A stretch of DNA of 64,000 bases from Isoetes taiwanensis. Lineage: Eukaryota > Streptophyta > Lycopodiopsida > Isoetales > Isoetaceae. Below the pieces are notes generated by a model, which saw only the letters and a list, made by a program, of their open reading frames with translations, was not told the origin of the DNA and searched no databases. The position numbers and the translations under genes are program-made. This document shows, piece after piece, positions 1 through 14,900 of the stretch (positions are counted from its first letter, which is position 1; every line of letters begins with the position of its first letter). The DNA lies in contig JAJEKV010000167.1 in NCBI GenBank assembly GCA_021234155.1, positions 346,357 to 410,356 of the forward strand. The letters run 5' to 3'.

Positions 1-3000
1 TTCGTTTACTTCCCGTTCCAGTTACGTAGCGTCAAAATGAGCCTTTCACATCACAAAATTACTCTATCTAAGCTAGGCCCACTCTTTGGGACTGCTGCGA
101 TTCTGAAATGGGGTTTTCCGAACTACTATGGATGAACTCATGGCAAAGGCCAACCAAATGCTATGGAATCTAGCCTGCGAAGATGGATTTGGAACAAAGT
201 ATCCTTTAAAATATGATGATATATGGTGAATCTTTCCCATACATGCTTTGAAGAAATGGAACAAAGATTTCAAAGGATATCTGGAGGCAGCCCTTCCCGA
301 TCGATTAGTCTCCCTTGAAGATACCAAAGCAAATTCACGATGTCGGTGAGGATGTGGTTCTCTAGCTCAACCGGTTTTGCCAAATGTAGACAAGAATGGG
401 TAGTATTTTATTCACGAGAGAACGCCAGTGTACGCTTAAATGCGCACCAAATTCGGGAGGCTAAATGAGATCAAGTACAAGGGAAAAGAAAACAAAGGTC
501 GGTGGAGGTCAGATTCTTGGCAAAGGCCGGATAAGATAAAAGTAACATTCTTAAGATGTGCGCAATTGTTTCTAAAGCCTGCCAAAATTATAGAAAGATT
601 ATCCGAGGGATGTACTAATCCCTCACGAAGCGGGTTCTGTTACGGCGGATATGTCTAATCCATGCTTCTTGATCTCTCCTCTATCGAAGTGACCACTCAC
701 CTTCCAATATTTTTTAGGCGAGAGGTCTCATGTTCATTTTAGGCCTCCTGCCTGCTCCTAGTGTTGTGAGTTTTATATTTGAGATCCATCAACTGTAAAA
801 TTGCCTCCATTGAAATTGGATTAAGACCACCAGTCATTTGCCAAGATAGCATCTATGCCAATAATGCTCAAAGGAAAATTAATTCGCTTTTTGGCAAAAC
901 GCTACTGTCTATCTGGAAATGGTTCCCGAATTCACCCGAGGAGACCACTCAAAACATTTCCATTTATTTACGGGCTAAATTCCCGAATCTATGGACCTCG
1001 AATCACCACACACCGGAGCAGCAGGCGTCGGTCATGTTCGGTATGAAATCCCCCAAACCAATTTTTCCTTCCCATATGCCTTTCCAAACCCATATCTTCA
1101 GGCTGGTCTCCTTGGTTAGCATCAAAATACTCCCCATCACAGCCAACTGATTAAGTCGAATTCGGTGGCCACCCCTCTCGGCCTTAAAGAAGCGGAGGAA
1201 GTTATAGAGATACATGAAACAAGAGCACAAGCTTAACCTTGAGGTCAGCGTGTTTTGGATAAAAAAGTCTAATGGGCCAATGGAAAAGGAAAAGTAGCGG
1301 TATGGTGTTGCCTATGTTATCCCCACCTATTTGGAATCATTAGAGGCTCGAATATAAATCCTCCAGCCAGTTCGGAGCCTCCACTTTGGCTCAGTTTAAA
1401 ACAAATGCGGACCCATCCAACTGCGGATCTCCCAAATATGCTTAACATTAGAGCTCAGTTTGATTCTCCTCAAAACGAACATTATGACCATTGAGAGGTA
1501 CAAGACTACTCCAATGCGGTAACCTCCGCAGTAGCAAAGGCGGCGACAGACGGATATATCGAGAGGAGATCGCCAGGCGAGTTAAGGAACCAGTCATTAG
1601 CGGGAAGAGAAACCAACTCACCAATTATAGCGACTCTAAAGACCCTGTTAAGAGAATTAAAGGGCATCCCTACATAGAAACTTTCCTATTATCAAAATGA
1701 ATAGCTCTCAAAATCATTACGCAGGAATCACGCAGGAATTAATGAAGTTCGATTAAAGGGATAATTTGAAGTTTGCCTATCACCCTTATCCACGATTTTC
1801 TTCTCCTTCAAAGGCATAAGTTGCATATGATATGATTCACGACTCTAAAAATTGCTTCAGAACTCTCCCTTTCCAGGGCATGGAGCTTGGGCCCTTTAAA
1901 TTAATGTCATTTCGGTGGGATTGCAGTTCGGAAAGAGTCTCAACATAAAGCGGTCGGTGTATGATTGAGCGATGGGAATGGGATGGCGGAATTCTTGCTT
2001 TTCAGCTCGACAATCTTAATTTGCGCCATTATCCTCACAACCGATCTAAGAAGGTGACCTTTGGAACAAAATCGAAATAGTTTCCTGACCAATGTCGTGG
2101 GATGGGATCATTATGGGGTGTTCAACATGATGCCCATAGTTTTATGAAAGAGCAAGCCGAATTCGAGGCCCCTCTCCTCGGTGGAGTTCAACTCTACAGA
2201 ATTGATTTGATCTCCATCAATAGCGCCGCAGCGCACAGAACCTCCTCAAATGATTTTATTTGATCGTCGCGGGAATCAATCCGATCTGCTTGCCTTCATG
2301 ATAGGGTTCTATTTGAAGCGAAACCTACGGAACTCAAACAGCGGAGTCGTTTGGAATGGATGCATTAGCGGACCACTTTCCTGGAAACTCATCTCCATTC
2401 ATGGAACAATGCGATCACCGCCAAAGGAATTCCTACGCTGGAAATTCGATACCGGTGATTAATCATCCGGTTGGGGGATATCATTTAGAGGATTTGATTG
2501 ACTCCGCGAAAAAACCCTACGGTAGCTATGGTAGGATGTCTTATTGATGGTGTAATACAGCCAGTTGATGTCACAAAGGATAAGCTCAAGATTTGGGGAA
2601 AGAGGAGATCCACCATGAAACTGGCATCGCGGGGCAATGGCGAAATACTCTCGAATATCTGCAGGGAAAAATGCTGCTTGAAATTAATCGAAGAATGAAG
2701 TGAAGAATTAGAAGTATTGCGGCGGGGTTGGAGACTCAAATCCTGAGTCGCGAGCAGGAGGATGAAGAAAGAGCTCATTCAAAATATTTCGCTGAAATTT
2801 GGAGTAGAAGGAATAGAAGAAATCAAATTGATGAGATTATGGTAGATAGCACTAAGATGCGGAGATGACAACAACCCATCCACTTTACTAATATTATGGG
2901 CACCACCTGCATCTCCTATGGGAAGAAAGTGAGAACTTCACATCGAAATGGAGGAGAAAAAGTCACTCATGATCGAATATTGCTCTAACAAGTCACGATT

Positions 3001-6000
3001 TCGCACGGAGGGCTTACGCAAGTGATTACATATGAAGAATGGCCGTCTCGGGGACCCGGGGCGATTAACAAGCTGAGTTCTTCAGCTTCATGGGATTTTT
3101 ATGGGATTTCCATTTCTGATGGCCGGTTTGTGGAAGAAATGGATGCCAGAATGCTTGAAACTTCATCCGCTTTGGGTTTTAAGATTCGAACGCATTACAT
3201 GTACTTTTGGATTACAGACCTATATCTCTTACTAATGTTATGTACCAAGATTATTTCCAGGTGCTATTACTCCAAGGCTGAAAAGATTACGGACAATGAT
3301 ATAAGTCTGACCAATGTGAGCTATTTGAAAGGAGAACATTCTTGTCGCGTTATTTAACGCGCCTTAAGCGCCAATTGGGCGAAGATGCAAGCAAGAGGTG
3401 CACTCCTTAAATTTCCGGCATCACCAAAGCTTTTTACGATATGGTCAAGCTGGGATTTTCTTAAAGCATTATGCGATAACTTGGATTCAATATCGGCTCA
3501 ATGGTGTTTTTCGGCCAATTCTCAATGCTTTCTCTCGGTACTCATAAAATGGAGAATCACGGTCCCGCTTCTTCAATATCAAAGAGGAGTTAAGCGCGGG
3601 GGCTGTCCATGGCCCGCTTTAACTTATTATAGTGATGGAAGCTCTTCTATAGCGGTTCACCCAAATGGCAAAAGAAGGGGCATATGCGCGGACATCTCCC
3701 TGATGATATTCTTGCGGCCAATTCCTTAATGGGCATTTTGCGGGGCCCGGCATCTTTTATCCTTTTTATCTATGGACCTCCAATCAATCAATCAGGACCA
3801 AGGGGATTTTACATGCCCTTTTGGCAAACTTTAAGCTGCAATATCAGCGAACCAAAATCCAAATTTATAGCTTCCCATGATACGATAAGGCACTCAAAGG
3901 CGCACTCCATTCTTGAGTGCGATTTGACCCCTCTAATGTTCATTCAAGTTGTTAAAGGTATTCCTTTTTGCATCCGTTCCAATCACTGCGGACCTTTGAG
4001 CGGCATTATTGAGAAATTTTACCATAAAGTAAGACACCCCCTCAATTCAAAATTCCTTTCTAAGCGGGCGAACGGTGCAGTCATGCTTTCATCATGTATA
4101 CCAATGCTTTCCTTCATCCTTGCTCCCTGAAGGTCTCACGAGAAAACTTCAAAGGAATTCCGGGAAGGTTTATCTCATGGCGTGGCAGAAATGCTGGACT
4201 CCGATCTCTGGAAGAATCTGCAAATCCGTGGATGGGCGGGAATAGCGTAGCCGCAGCGTAAATGTTTCTTCAAAGCCATCCACGGATAAAATTGACATCA
4301 GGTTCTTTACATTGCTTTAATCAAGCACTATATCCTCAAATGCAAACCATATGGGCTGGAATATCAAAATGAACGCTCCCCGATCTTGCCTTTTTTATTT
4401 AAGATCCCACACCAACACTCCTCCTTTCGTAGAAAATTGTTCGAAGGCTTGGCGGCGGTAAAGGCATGTTTCTTGGAAGAAAGATCTCTCCGCTCTCGGC
4501 CTCTATTTTTTGGAATCCCTTGGAAAGGCAGCATACATTGTCTTATCAGAATTTTCGGATCAAAGCGAGAAATTATGGCCAAGATAAAGGTTTGATTAAA
4601 ATCACCGGATCTGTTTGATGATAATGAAAACTCGCTGGCACGGTTGTCAATTATTAAATATATAAGGGTAACAACAGATCTCATGCATAATGCTCATTCT
4701 TAGCTATATTGCTCGTGCCGATTAGACAGCGGTGACATCCTTGGCGGTTTAGAGTTCTCTGGCATCGGGATGCCTGAGGCCTTGATAAACAATGGTATCC
4801 ACCTTAAATGGGGACTATCTTATGAGCGTTCAGATCAATCTCATACACCTCGGAAGTCTCAATTAATCCAAAAATCAAAGCCTTCATTTTAGCAATTGTG
4901 GCATAAAGTTTAGCCACCAGCTTCGCCGTACGCTTTAAGCGCAACTTCTCAAGCTATAACATTTCAGGGAATTTCTCTTATCGCGAAATAAAGTGCGTCT
5001 ATTAGGATCATGTTTACGATTTAATGGACTGAGTGAAGTTGCATCGAGCTCTTGACTCAATCCTATCTTTGGACAGTTCGGAAGCCGATTTCTTTATGCA
5101 CTCCCGGACATTTGGAGCTTTTCGTTTCTATCACGGAGTATGGAAGCGAGAAACAAAGGCTGGTGTTACGCAATGAGAAATAATGGCTACAAGCATACTC
5201 TCTCGAAATATATAATTATATATTTGGATTTACAGAATCAACTTATAAGTTTTTTACCATTGCGGGGAAAATTCTTTCCTGTGAAGGCGGAGGATCACCT
5301 TTCAAATAAAAGTATGAAGACATCAGAAGTAAGAACGGCTTTTTTGACGAGGGGCTGCTCCCTTGCACCGCCCGAAGAAGATTGTATGCTTACGCTTTCG
5401 TCATCTTGAACCTGATCACGAAGGAATTTACATGTCAAGCTCACGAGGATGCAGCTGGGAAATACAATTTAGCGATCAAGGATCATCCACATCTTCTTTA
5501 TGAAAATGACCATAATCGGGGCCGGTTCCACGAATTGGTAGCTTCTCTTCACGATTGACTGGGAAATCCGACAAGACAATGGAGTTATCAAAATTTTCTT
5601 AACCTGTCACCTAATGCGAGAGTTTTTAAAGTCACAGTTTCGGTTCTAGAGCCACTATTTTCGCTTGATTAAACATTTCAAATCATGCCCATTTCACGAA
5701 CACGCGTAGAAATGGACGCTGAAGTTTTTATAGCCTTCAAAGTATGAAGGGCTAACCTGGGTGGACCTCCCCATATAAGTAGTCAATTTTGTTTATCCTT
5801 TTCCAAACATAAATATATTCACCATCCTTCAATTAAAAGTGGTTTCCAATGAAGTAAATATAAGCCTCAATCAGACTCTGGTTATGGAAAGTCAAGTTAG
5901 AGGGTCTATTTATAGAAGTCTGCGACTTTAGACTTCTTTCGGCTGCTGCGCTTTAACCATGATATATACTATCTATATTTAATCATATTGTCCTCCACGA

Positions 6001-7640
6001 GCTCGGTATTACGCCAGTAATGGGATATAAATTCCTCCTTCTCGGGGAATTGATCATCTGTTGGAGTACTTATAAGATCCATAATAATGCCTTGTTTGGT
6101 TGAAACGGCCTCGGTAGAAGGAGGAGATGGAGTCGGTTGTTGGAGTCGATCCTCTTCATGGAACAATCCAGAAGGCTTATGAGGGTTCTTGATCTCTCGC
6201 CAGATTATATTCCGGTAACATGGTGCCATTGAGGAAATTAGCTAGAACATATTTCGTTAAAATTTACAACACGGACCTCATACTCTCTACCAATGCAAAA
6301 GCATTTTATCCAGCGTTAAGCTGCGCTATCCCGGACATGCTTTCGTTCCTTGCTTAATGCTCTGAAAGGGAATGAAGTACGTTAGCGTCGAGGAAAAAGT
6401 AATCAGGCATATCCTAAAAGATTTGGCACGATGTGTTTATATATGACGCAAAATTAAATAGCGAATAACTCTGGCCAGCATTCCCGGCGATTTTCGCGTC
6501 GGGCGTTAATCCACCGGCAAATGCGTCAGTTATCACGTCGGGCTTTGCATCGGAATATACGTCGAGTTATCGCCGGGCTAATTCGTCGAGGAAGTTTGCG
6601 TCGGTGCAGCGTCAGGAGTTTCTGCGTCCCTAGGACTTTACATAGGACTTTTAAACCGGACATATCATGGGTCATATCATTTGGAATATACTGCTCGTCA
6701 GAATACTTTGTAAAATGCATGTTTAGCCGAGGAGAAAATCGCCGGATATTTTTTTGGCCGGAGAGTTTAAGATTTCTATAAAGCTATAGTTTAATCATAA
6801 CTTTTGATCCAGAGTGTTTTGGAATGGAAATTTGATGTGTTAGAGGATTCTCTCATGATGCATCCCTGTAGATGTACTATATAAAGGGATGCTTCTCTAC
6901 GCTTTAGAATGATATGAGCTCCTCCAACTCAAGACAAGATAGAGGGCGGTGAGCTCTCAACTTTAGAAGGTGATGGAGTACTTGGTTGGGTACCATTGTA
7001 ACGTTGCTCGTCTTTATTAATTGATGAGTAGTTTGGTGCCACAGGCAACCGCGAATAAACCATTTAGTTACTTTACTCTTTCCTCATGCTTGGCACAATG
7101 AATTGCATAGACTATAGGCTTGGGAAAGCGGTATGTAACGGTACGCCATTGTGTGTAATGGCAAATGGTAAAGGCGCCAGGCTTTTTTATTGTCGCCACA
7201 TGGCGGTCTACATGCACCTTTGTATGCTACCTTTCGCGTTTATTGTTCTCACAAAAGGATCCATGAGCTTTATGGAATGAGTCTCGTAACCTTACAAAGT
7301 TCTCTACATAATAGTTCTTCACAAGCAGTCATTTCCATAATAAAAATTTAAATTATTAGGTTATTTGTTTAAGCATTCCAATGGCAACTATGGCACATAA
7401 ATTAAAGTTGTTGATAAGATTCCATAAGGGAATTTGAGAATGGTTGTTTGTTCTTTAATGGTTCCAACTGGGGCATTTGCTCACTACGAATACATTGGAG
7501 TAAATGTGATATTTGCTGGTCCCAACGAACTTCGGGACTTGTGCATTAAGTATGGGGTTGATACCTTGGGACCAACATGCTTAACTTGTGTATGAAGGCA
7601 CGGCCAAAAGGTTTTTTAAAAACCTAAATTGAATAAATTG
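1..7640. other. No supportable gene; probably decayed repeat DNA
   Basis: Both strands were read for catalytic motifs of retroelement proteins and for known plant domains, and none was found. Open frames are short (longest 148 codons, 3684-4130), unrelated to each other, and show no splice-linked continuation. A few reading frames look protein-like, for example around 130-330 (+) and 5969-6229 (-); the latter is rich in Pro, Ser and Glu, like a linker, but I cannot assign it. A GC-richer patch at about 6470-6660 repeats short CGTCG-type words. The stretch is best treated as old, rearranged transposon-derived DNA. Confidence 0.5.
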
Positions 7641-7689
7641 TTGAATCTTAATTTTTAAGTGGTTCCCACGAAAAAAAGTTAGCTGATTT

Positions 7690-7846
7690 TTGCCGTGATT
7701 CGCCGCAGTTTTCCCTCGAAAACCAGCCGAGGGGGTTTTTATCCGGGGCGATGTCAAAACTGCGTTTTTTGTATTAAGGTCCCATAGACCATTTATCTCC
7801 TCGTGGGCGATAAAAGTACCTTCCTTCCTTCCTTCCTTTCCTTCCT
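7690..7846 (+). mobile_element. LINE-type 3' tail with (CCTT)n end
   Basis: This is the 3' end of a non-LTR retroelement. It contains a small hairpin, GTTTTC at 7708-7713 and GAAAAC at 7718-7723 around a CCTC loop. Next come a GGTCCCATAGACC motif near 7779-7791, a GGGCGATAAAA word, and a CCTT/CTTC simple repeat at 7818-7846. The same order recurs at 22648-22783, and the later part recurs at 18140-18213. No reverse transcriptase is recognisable upstream, so this is a short 5'-truncated copy or a non-autonomous relative. The left limit is uncertain. Confidence 0.6.
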
Positions 7847-7849
7847 CGG

Positions 7850-10800
7850 GAACTATTATTATTATTATTTTATTGATTAATTTAACTAATGGGTTGTTGT
7901 TGGCCTTGGAATTTAAAATTTGAAGGCAATGAAGTCACCATCCGGCTTGGGATAATAAAATCCTGGGTTGCAAATCATGATGGAAAATTCTAAGATTAAT
8001 AGGTTAAACCTTTGAAATGGCTTAGGATTCATAAAGGGTAGAAATGTTTCCGGCTTAAGATTTCAAAATTCAGTGTCGCAAGTGGCATGGTAACTCAATA
8101 ATTAAGTGACAAATGAAAAACTTGGTCTTTATTTTGTGATCAACTAAAGGCAAAGAATGACCTAAAAAACTTCTTGGCCGCTCTACATCGAGCTCCTTGA
8201 TTTTAGTCGATGGGTAAAAGGAAAGGATGTCATGGCCTTTCCAAATCGTGTAGGCTGAACTAGGCGTTTGCGGCCATATGTAAGGATACCGAGGCATATG
8301 TGCGCTTTGTCGCAATGATCTATTAAAATGCATGTATCTCGAATCGCTTTTGGGAATAGCAATGCGCAGGTCTGATGGAGATACAAGCTGTAAAGGAGAT
8401 GTCATTGGAAAATACATGGAATTAGGAGCATTTCGCTCGGTTCGCATGCATCTATGGCAAAAATGGTAAGTGTGCATTTGTAGTAGCCGCTTAGATTATC
8501 CCGGAATCTCATCTCTTTTTATATCCCCGGTGGGATTTTCGGTTTGGTAGGCATGCGTTATGCGATATCTTTGAAATTATGTAGCCGATCATTCTTGCCC
8601 TATCGGACTTTATGAAGCGAGAGTAATTTAAATGCTAAATCCGACAAATATGGTCGGGACCCGAATCAACCGGGGTCAATCTTTTCCTTTTAAAACAACA
8701 TTTTATGCTGTTTTTGGGAGAGGTTATTCGAATCTTAATTTTGGCGTAAGGTATGAAAGCATATAAACAGCTCATTTTCCAGCCGACCCCCTCGGATGCT
8801 AATGAGGGTTTTGGATTGAAAATATGAAAAAATCAATAAAGGTAGGTAATAGCATAGGGAACTCATCCATTGAGACAAAAGGTTCCTATGTTTCGGATGG
8901 TATGTTATCAAGGTGATTGTATCTTGGGATTATGGGACAAGCAGTGATTTGGAACCGTAAATCTTTCCTTTTAAAAACAACAATATATATTTGTTTTGAG
9001 ATGTATCTTCGGATGATAGGATGTTTGAGATGACATGGCATGCGGTTTTTCTTGCCTATAATAAGAGCTATTATTATGGAATCTTTATTATGCCTACCTC
9101 GAGCCCCGATTGTAATCTTGAGAAGTCATCTATTATTCCCGGAAAGATCTTTGAGCAATGGCATGTTTTGCAATGGAACATTGTTTCTCAACGAAAAGCT
9201 TCCGTTGTATAAAAACTTGCCTTTATGCATGGATTTTATGCTTGTGCTTGTGGTTTCATTTGGTGTCCGATTTTGGTGGTTTCTTGGTAGGGCGCTGGCG
9301 GGAAATCACAATCTTGAGATCAGGGAACTCCATAATGGTGTATTTTCTTCTCTCTAGACCTCCTATCACTAATTTATAAATTGTCTAACGCTACAAGCGT
9401 AGCCTTAAGAACTATTTTGGTAGCTTGCTATGCTTGCTCTTGTGCAATGTGCATGGAAAGGGAGTGTGATCTCAGATGCCTATGGGCCAAATATCCGCCA
9501 TATTGGGGTTGTAAATTGCAGCCATTTTGATCCGACTCTTCAGTGCTTTGTTACTTGACTTTATCAACCGCTCTTCTTTCTTCTGCGAATCGGGCGCTAC
9601 AAGTTCTTTTGCCCTTTTTTCCAGGTTGCATCCTATACCTTTGGTCAAGAACATGGCTTCCAAGATCCAATATCCGGAGATCGTTGGAGTGTTTTTAAAT
9701 TTATTCGCTGCCTCTATCACTTTGCACACAAATTCTTCAATTGCCAATAGCTCCTGCCTATGTTTTGCGATGTATTATTCTGAAGGAGGCGATTCTTGAA
9801 ATGAACAATAGATTCGTGGAGGTCTCAAAGTTGTGGAGCTATTGTTAATCGGACTCGCTATATTGAGGTTTTGAATGGTGTCTGCGATTTTACGATCTTG
9901 TTTCTACTTTAAATGATAGAAAGATGTTCATGGTAAAAGATGTCCGTGTATACTTCACATTTTGTTGCGGTTTGTCATGCTTATTGGGACTATCTAGCTC
10001 AGGTATTCATTCTTGTTTACATAACATAGATGATGATCCGGCAGATCTTATTGAGCATTTACCTGTGAGTTTTCTTATGACATGTCATAAGGAGTCCATT
10101 TTTTTGAATGTCATAAATGCATTAAACCGGTATCACATCATTCTAAATTAGTGTGGAGCACATTGATCTATTATTAAATGAACTTCTGGTTGAGTATAGA
10201 ATTATTAGTTGATTATTAAGCATTTTTGGCATCTGGGTTGAGTTGTCCCACTAGTAGGTATTTCGCGAATGACTAGGTTCTTTTCTTCTAAAAACATATT
10301 TTTTTCATATGTGCATCATGATAAACATGTTGTTAGTTAATTGATTGGGCTGACATTTCTCAATTGTACATGTTACTTTAGCTTCAGATTTTGTGAGGAA
10401 ATTGGGTCCGTTAGAATCGTGCATATAGAAGTTTAAATTTGTCGGTTTAAACCCACGACTTATTCAAAAGATGAATGAACATTGTGCCATCTTGTTCTTT
10501 GCACATCTCTCATTTTTTAGACATAATTAAAGTTGTGTTCTCTTGATGCTTTTTATGATTTAAGTTGTGTTTACATGATGCTTTGTTAAGCCTTGTTATT
10601 TGCAGTTATTATTAAAATCTACATTTGGAAGAATTACATAATTACTAAGATAGCCATAATCCCTATGTTCTTATTGTTTTTTTTTTCCCCAGGTCAAGCA
10701 TTTATGTACATCCATGCCATCCACATGATCCATATTGTGCCCATTCTTAGGATCATCTCGTTTCAAAGTTACCAATTCTCAACTAAAGATTGTTAGAAAG

Positions 10801-11440
10801 CATTTTGGTAATTTGAACTTCGTGACACAAAGCCCGATAATATAATTCCATAGAGGTACTTTCTTGTCCGGTCCCAAATTTTTTGTATTGCAAAATTAGA
10901 ACTACTATGTGATGTAGCTTGGAGTGCCTTAAAATGTGTGTGTAAATTGCTTCCCTCACTCTAGTGCTTTGCCATTCAAATAGCATCTAATACGCATTGG
11001 ATAAATTGTATAAACTAAATGAAGTTTGATCACTTATCACAAAATTTTGAATCAAACTTGGATGATCCTCTTCTTGGAGCATATAGAGATTTTCTCCAAG
11101 GTTTTCCATGCCTCAATGTATTTTTCAAAGAATAGCATACATAAATATATGATCTTTTCATTTCGCATCGCGTGTATATTTATGCGGATATTTGTCGTTA
11201 AGAAATGTATATTGTTCTTTTTTTTATGCGTGTATATTTATACAAATTTCTTCCATTTCATGAATCAGTAGAATTGGTTGGAGCCCTTGGCTCATGGTTG
11301 GCATTATAAAAAGATTGTCAATTCTTGACATGTAACTATGATTTGATTAAAATAAAAGAATTTTTTTTGTTTTATATACACTCTTTTATTTCTTTTATGA
11401 ATTTGTATCTTTAATACATGTTAAATTCAAGCATCATTAT
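7850..11440. other. AT-rich intergenic DNA without a recognised gene
   Basis: A (TAT)n run follows the LINE tail at about 7855-7872. Open frames at 8070-8477 (-), 9040-9357 (+) and 9472-9747 (-) have no recognisable domain. The last one (91 codons, Lys/Glu-rich) is the most protein-like, but it has no homolog I know and no splice-linked neighbour. AT content rises from about 10 kb onward. Confidence 0.5.
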
Positions 11441-11449
11441 GATAAGTTT

Positions 11450-11960
11450 AGAAATAATCTAGATAACAATACAAAACGCCCCTGAATAATGATGAAAATG
11501 ATCCGATGCATAAATATTTACGAAAATTTCATGATGAAATACTTAATCTAAACTATTGATGTAAAATCATTATGAAAAATATGATGAAACCGGTGGACGT
11601 TTAAGGTGTCAAAAATCCATGAAATCGTAATGAAAATTCGGACGTTTAAAGTGTCAAAAATTTTGATGAAAAACTATGATGAAAAATTTCGTGGGTTTAA
11701 AGTGACGGAACGTTGGATGAAAACTATGATGAAAATTTCGATGATTCTTATCCGGCGATTATCTTGGACGTTTTAGCCGATGATTATAATGATGAAATTA
11801 CGTGTAAAAATCGGCGATTTTTTCCCGTTTAAATATTCATCGATTATTATATTCATCGAATATACGCCACTTTTCTAAAAATCCAGGCAATTATGGGGTT
11901 AAACGATTATTCTCACGAATTTTTGATGCAAAGCTATCATTCTCTTGTAGTGAACTGTTT
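11450..11960. repeat. Degenerate tandem repeat based on GACGTTTAAAGTGTC and GATGAAAA words
   Basis: Variants of GACGTTTAA(A/G)GTGTC followed by ATGAAAA-rich stretches recur at about 11595, 11640 and 11695. They are separated by many copies of GATGAAA and related words. Units are roughly 50 to 60 bases but have diverged and changed length. Nothing in it appears coding. Confidence 0.55.
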
Positions 11961-14900
11961 TCTACATGTTCATTAGATAATCTGAAATTGAATGTGTGTT
12001 TATATCTTTGGAAATTGCTCATATATCCGGGATATATACATTATGAATATTCTACTTAAAAAAACAATCTTTTCTTTGGATTCTTATAAGATTTATGTGA
12101 GACAATATGATCACAGATCTTAGTTTTTCATCACAATACAAATACTTTTCAAAGCAAACCTTGTGGCCCCCAAGACATGGAAGTTGTGGAATGGGCTTAG
12201 GCAAGATAGGTCTATGGGTCTTGAACTTATTAATCAAGGAAGTCTAGAAGAAGCAGAAGAAATTACTTGCATGGGGAGCTAAATTTGGTTGTATAACCCG
12301 GGCATACTTTGGCCTGATGATATGTTTTATACTTTCCCAAATTGCTTGAGGGGAGGAAAGAAGCCAAGAAGCCATACATATCAGAATAGATATTCCGTGA
12401 TCTATGATTATTTGTATTCAATCATAGTTGAGCCCTTTCCCATCAATATACATCTAGGTCGAGATTTTGCCTAGAGTTTCTGACCTTTTGCCAAAATCAC
12501 AAATCTGATTTTTATGATATAAAGATTAGAGCGTAAGCTACATCTAACACAACATAAAGTACATCTAACACATGGTATAAAGATAAAACAACATAAGATT
12601 TTGGACATAAAGTACATCTAACACATGGTACATAATAGAGACTCTCTAAGTCAAAATGTATATAAAATTTTAGACATTATTGTACTTAATTGCACTATAG
12701 AAGTCAAGTCTGCAAGGTCCAAACAGTGAAAATGGGCTTGTAAAATATGGTTTCTTACTTGCTTTGTTTGTCTTGCATGGACCTGTAATCTATAAAAAAA
12801 TATGCGGAAAAACATTGCCCAGGCTCTATCTCTGCTGCAAGAAATGACATATTCATATAGCAAGGAACCTTGCCAAGGTTTATGAAAACGAAAAGGTACT
12901 GCTAGATATAGTAATAGTATATATAAACCCAGATGAAAGGGGAAACAAATGCATCAAAGGCTTATCTGAGAGGTCAGATTGAGCCCAAAATCCTCTAAAA
13001 TTGATCCTAAATTCATCCTACAGCAAATAATGAAGTAAAAATGGCTTAGAACTTGCTGCATTTCAACATAACAGAGGGTTAGAAGCTTATAGGGCTCTCT
13101 TGAAGCATGTTCGTCCCCGAAAATAGAATTGTTTTACGCTTTTGGAAGCGGGAAGCATTTATAACGTATGTGGGGATTTTTTTTTTTTTTTTGAGTTTTT
13201 TAATTCAATCCCACCGGATCCGAGTAAGCGCGGTTGGAGCAGGGTCGGATTTAGATCGGAGAAAGAGCAGCGCCTCGGTGGGCTCCAACCATGTGTTTAG
13301 TTCTTTTAATTTAGCCTCCCAAGCAAAGGTTCATCTATGAGGATAGGCATGACACTAGGCAAGCACTTCACCCGCTAGATGGCAGCTTACTCAAAAGTGC
13401 AAGTGCTCTTCTTATATTATGACTCTCTTGACCACACAAAATAATATAATTACTTTTAGCGAGTCATTTTTGAGCACTAACACATTCTGAGACTTGTTTT
13501 TAGTTTAAGCGCACCTAAATACAAGGTGGGAGATTTTCTAAAAGCTTAGAAATAATTAGCTAGGAGGTGATTCTGGCTGAAGTTCTCACACTTTTAATCT
13601 GCGCAGGCTCCATCTTGCTATATTTTTAAGAGTAGCATAAAAAGACTCTTTGATGAGGAGGCTGCATGAAAGAATAGAGAAAAAGAATGGTGCAAATATA
13701 CCACATCTAGAATAATTGCGGCAACATCCAGGGTGATAATCTAGTTGAAAAACCAATGGACCAAGTAAGGTGATAATGCGGTTTGAAAACCCGAGGGACC
13801 AAGTAAGCCGAGTTTAAAGTGGGTATTGTGTTTCTGAAATAATTTGGGGACATGTTATGGAAAGACCATCCGGAAATCATTACTTCATATCTAATGCATG
13901 CTTCTCGTTTGGTTTTGATGTTTCTAATCAATAAAAAGTGCATGCTTATATCATCCACGTAACCTCTGCTCCAAAGGGGCACTAAATTTTATATTGGGTT
14001 TCATTTATTTTTATACACAGTTAGGTCCTTTTCTCAATTTGCCAATCACAAAATGTATGCTTTGAAATTACAAAACTAACTATATGTGGTACTTTTCCTA
14101 TCATTGCGGTTTAGTTCATCACATATTTAGCTTTCGTGCTTGTGTTAGCATTGGTGCATGTCTAAATTGAAAAAGCCCAAGCTATGTTGGGCTTTATATT
14201 GCTACATGTTCTTATGATTATTTACACCTTCGTTTCATAAGTCTAATGAAATTTTTTATTGCACAAAATATTACCAAAATATGTACATTCCTACTCATTG
14301 TAATCAAGGTCCTATTTGCGACCTTTTTTTCCTTTGATTCAACTACACTTTGTCTAATGGCTTTATATAATATAATTTGTATTTCTCATAATAGTTTTTG
14401 CTAGATACAAGCATTAGATTCTCGTCATGTGGCAACAACAAACATTCTGCAACCTTCTCTCACCATTGTATCAAGCTGTAAAAACAACAACAAGTGGTGT
14501 TGGAATTGAGAAGTGTCAGTGTCATACTAGTATCATGGAGGCCACTTTATTACTAAAGTCGCATTACACTAAAGAGGGTCTAATGTTACTCTATTTTGCT
14601 TTTCTTTTCCACGATGGTTTGCAACTAACTTGAATCATCTATCTATCTGAAGTGTTATCCTAGAAGTCACATGTGTGAGCCAACCCTAAGTCTAGACTCA
14701 TAGTGATTCTTTGACATAGCCACCTAACTATGTTCATACTTGCCGCAGATGTATTTCCTCAACTCATTTTATCTTGTACCATATACATGTTACGGTTTTT
14801 GACACCACACTTTCTAGTCACAAATTCCGCAGGCGGATGCCACCTAACTTCCTAGTGGACATGTTTAACTTCTAAATATAGGAACTCCTTGCCTTCATTA

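Noticed and set aside
1-6000. Organellar (mitochondrial) DNA insertion
   Set aside because: The many short frames and uneven composition suggested it, but no mitochondrial gene, rRNA or tRNA could be read.
5969-6229. Copia-type polyprotein linker on the minus strand
   Set aside because: A Pro/Ser/Glu-rich stretch resembles such linkers, but no integrase or reverse transcriptase motif lies on either side.
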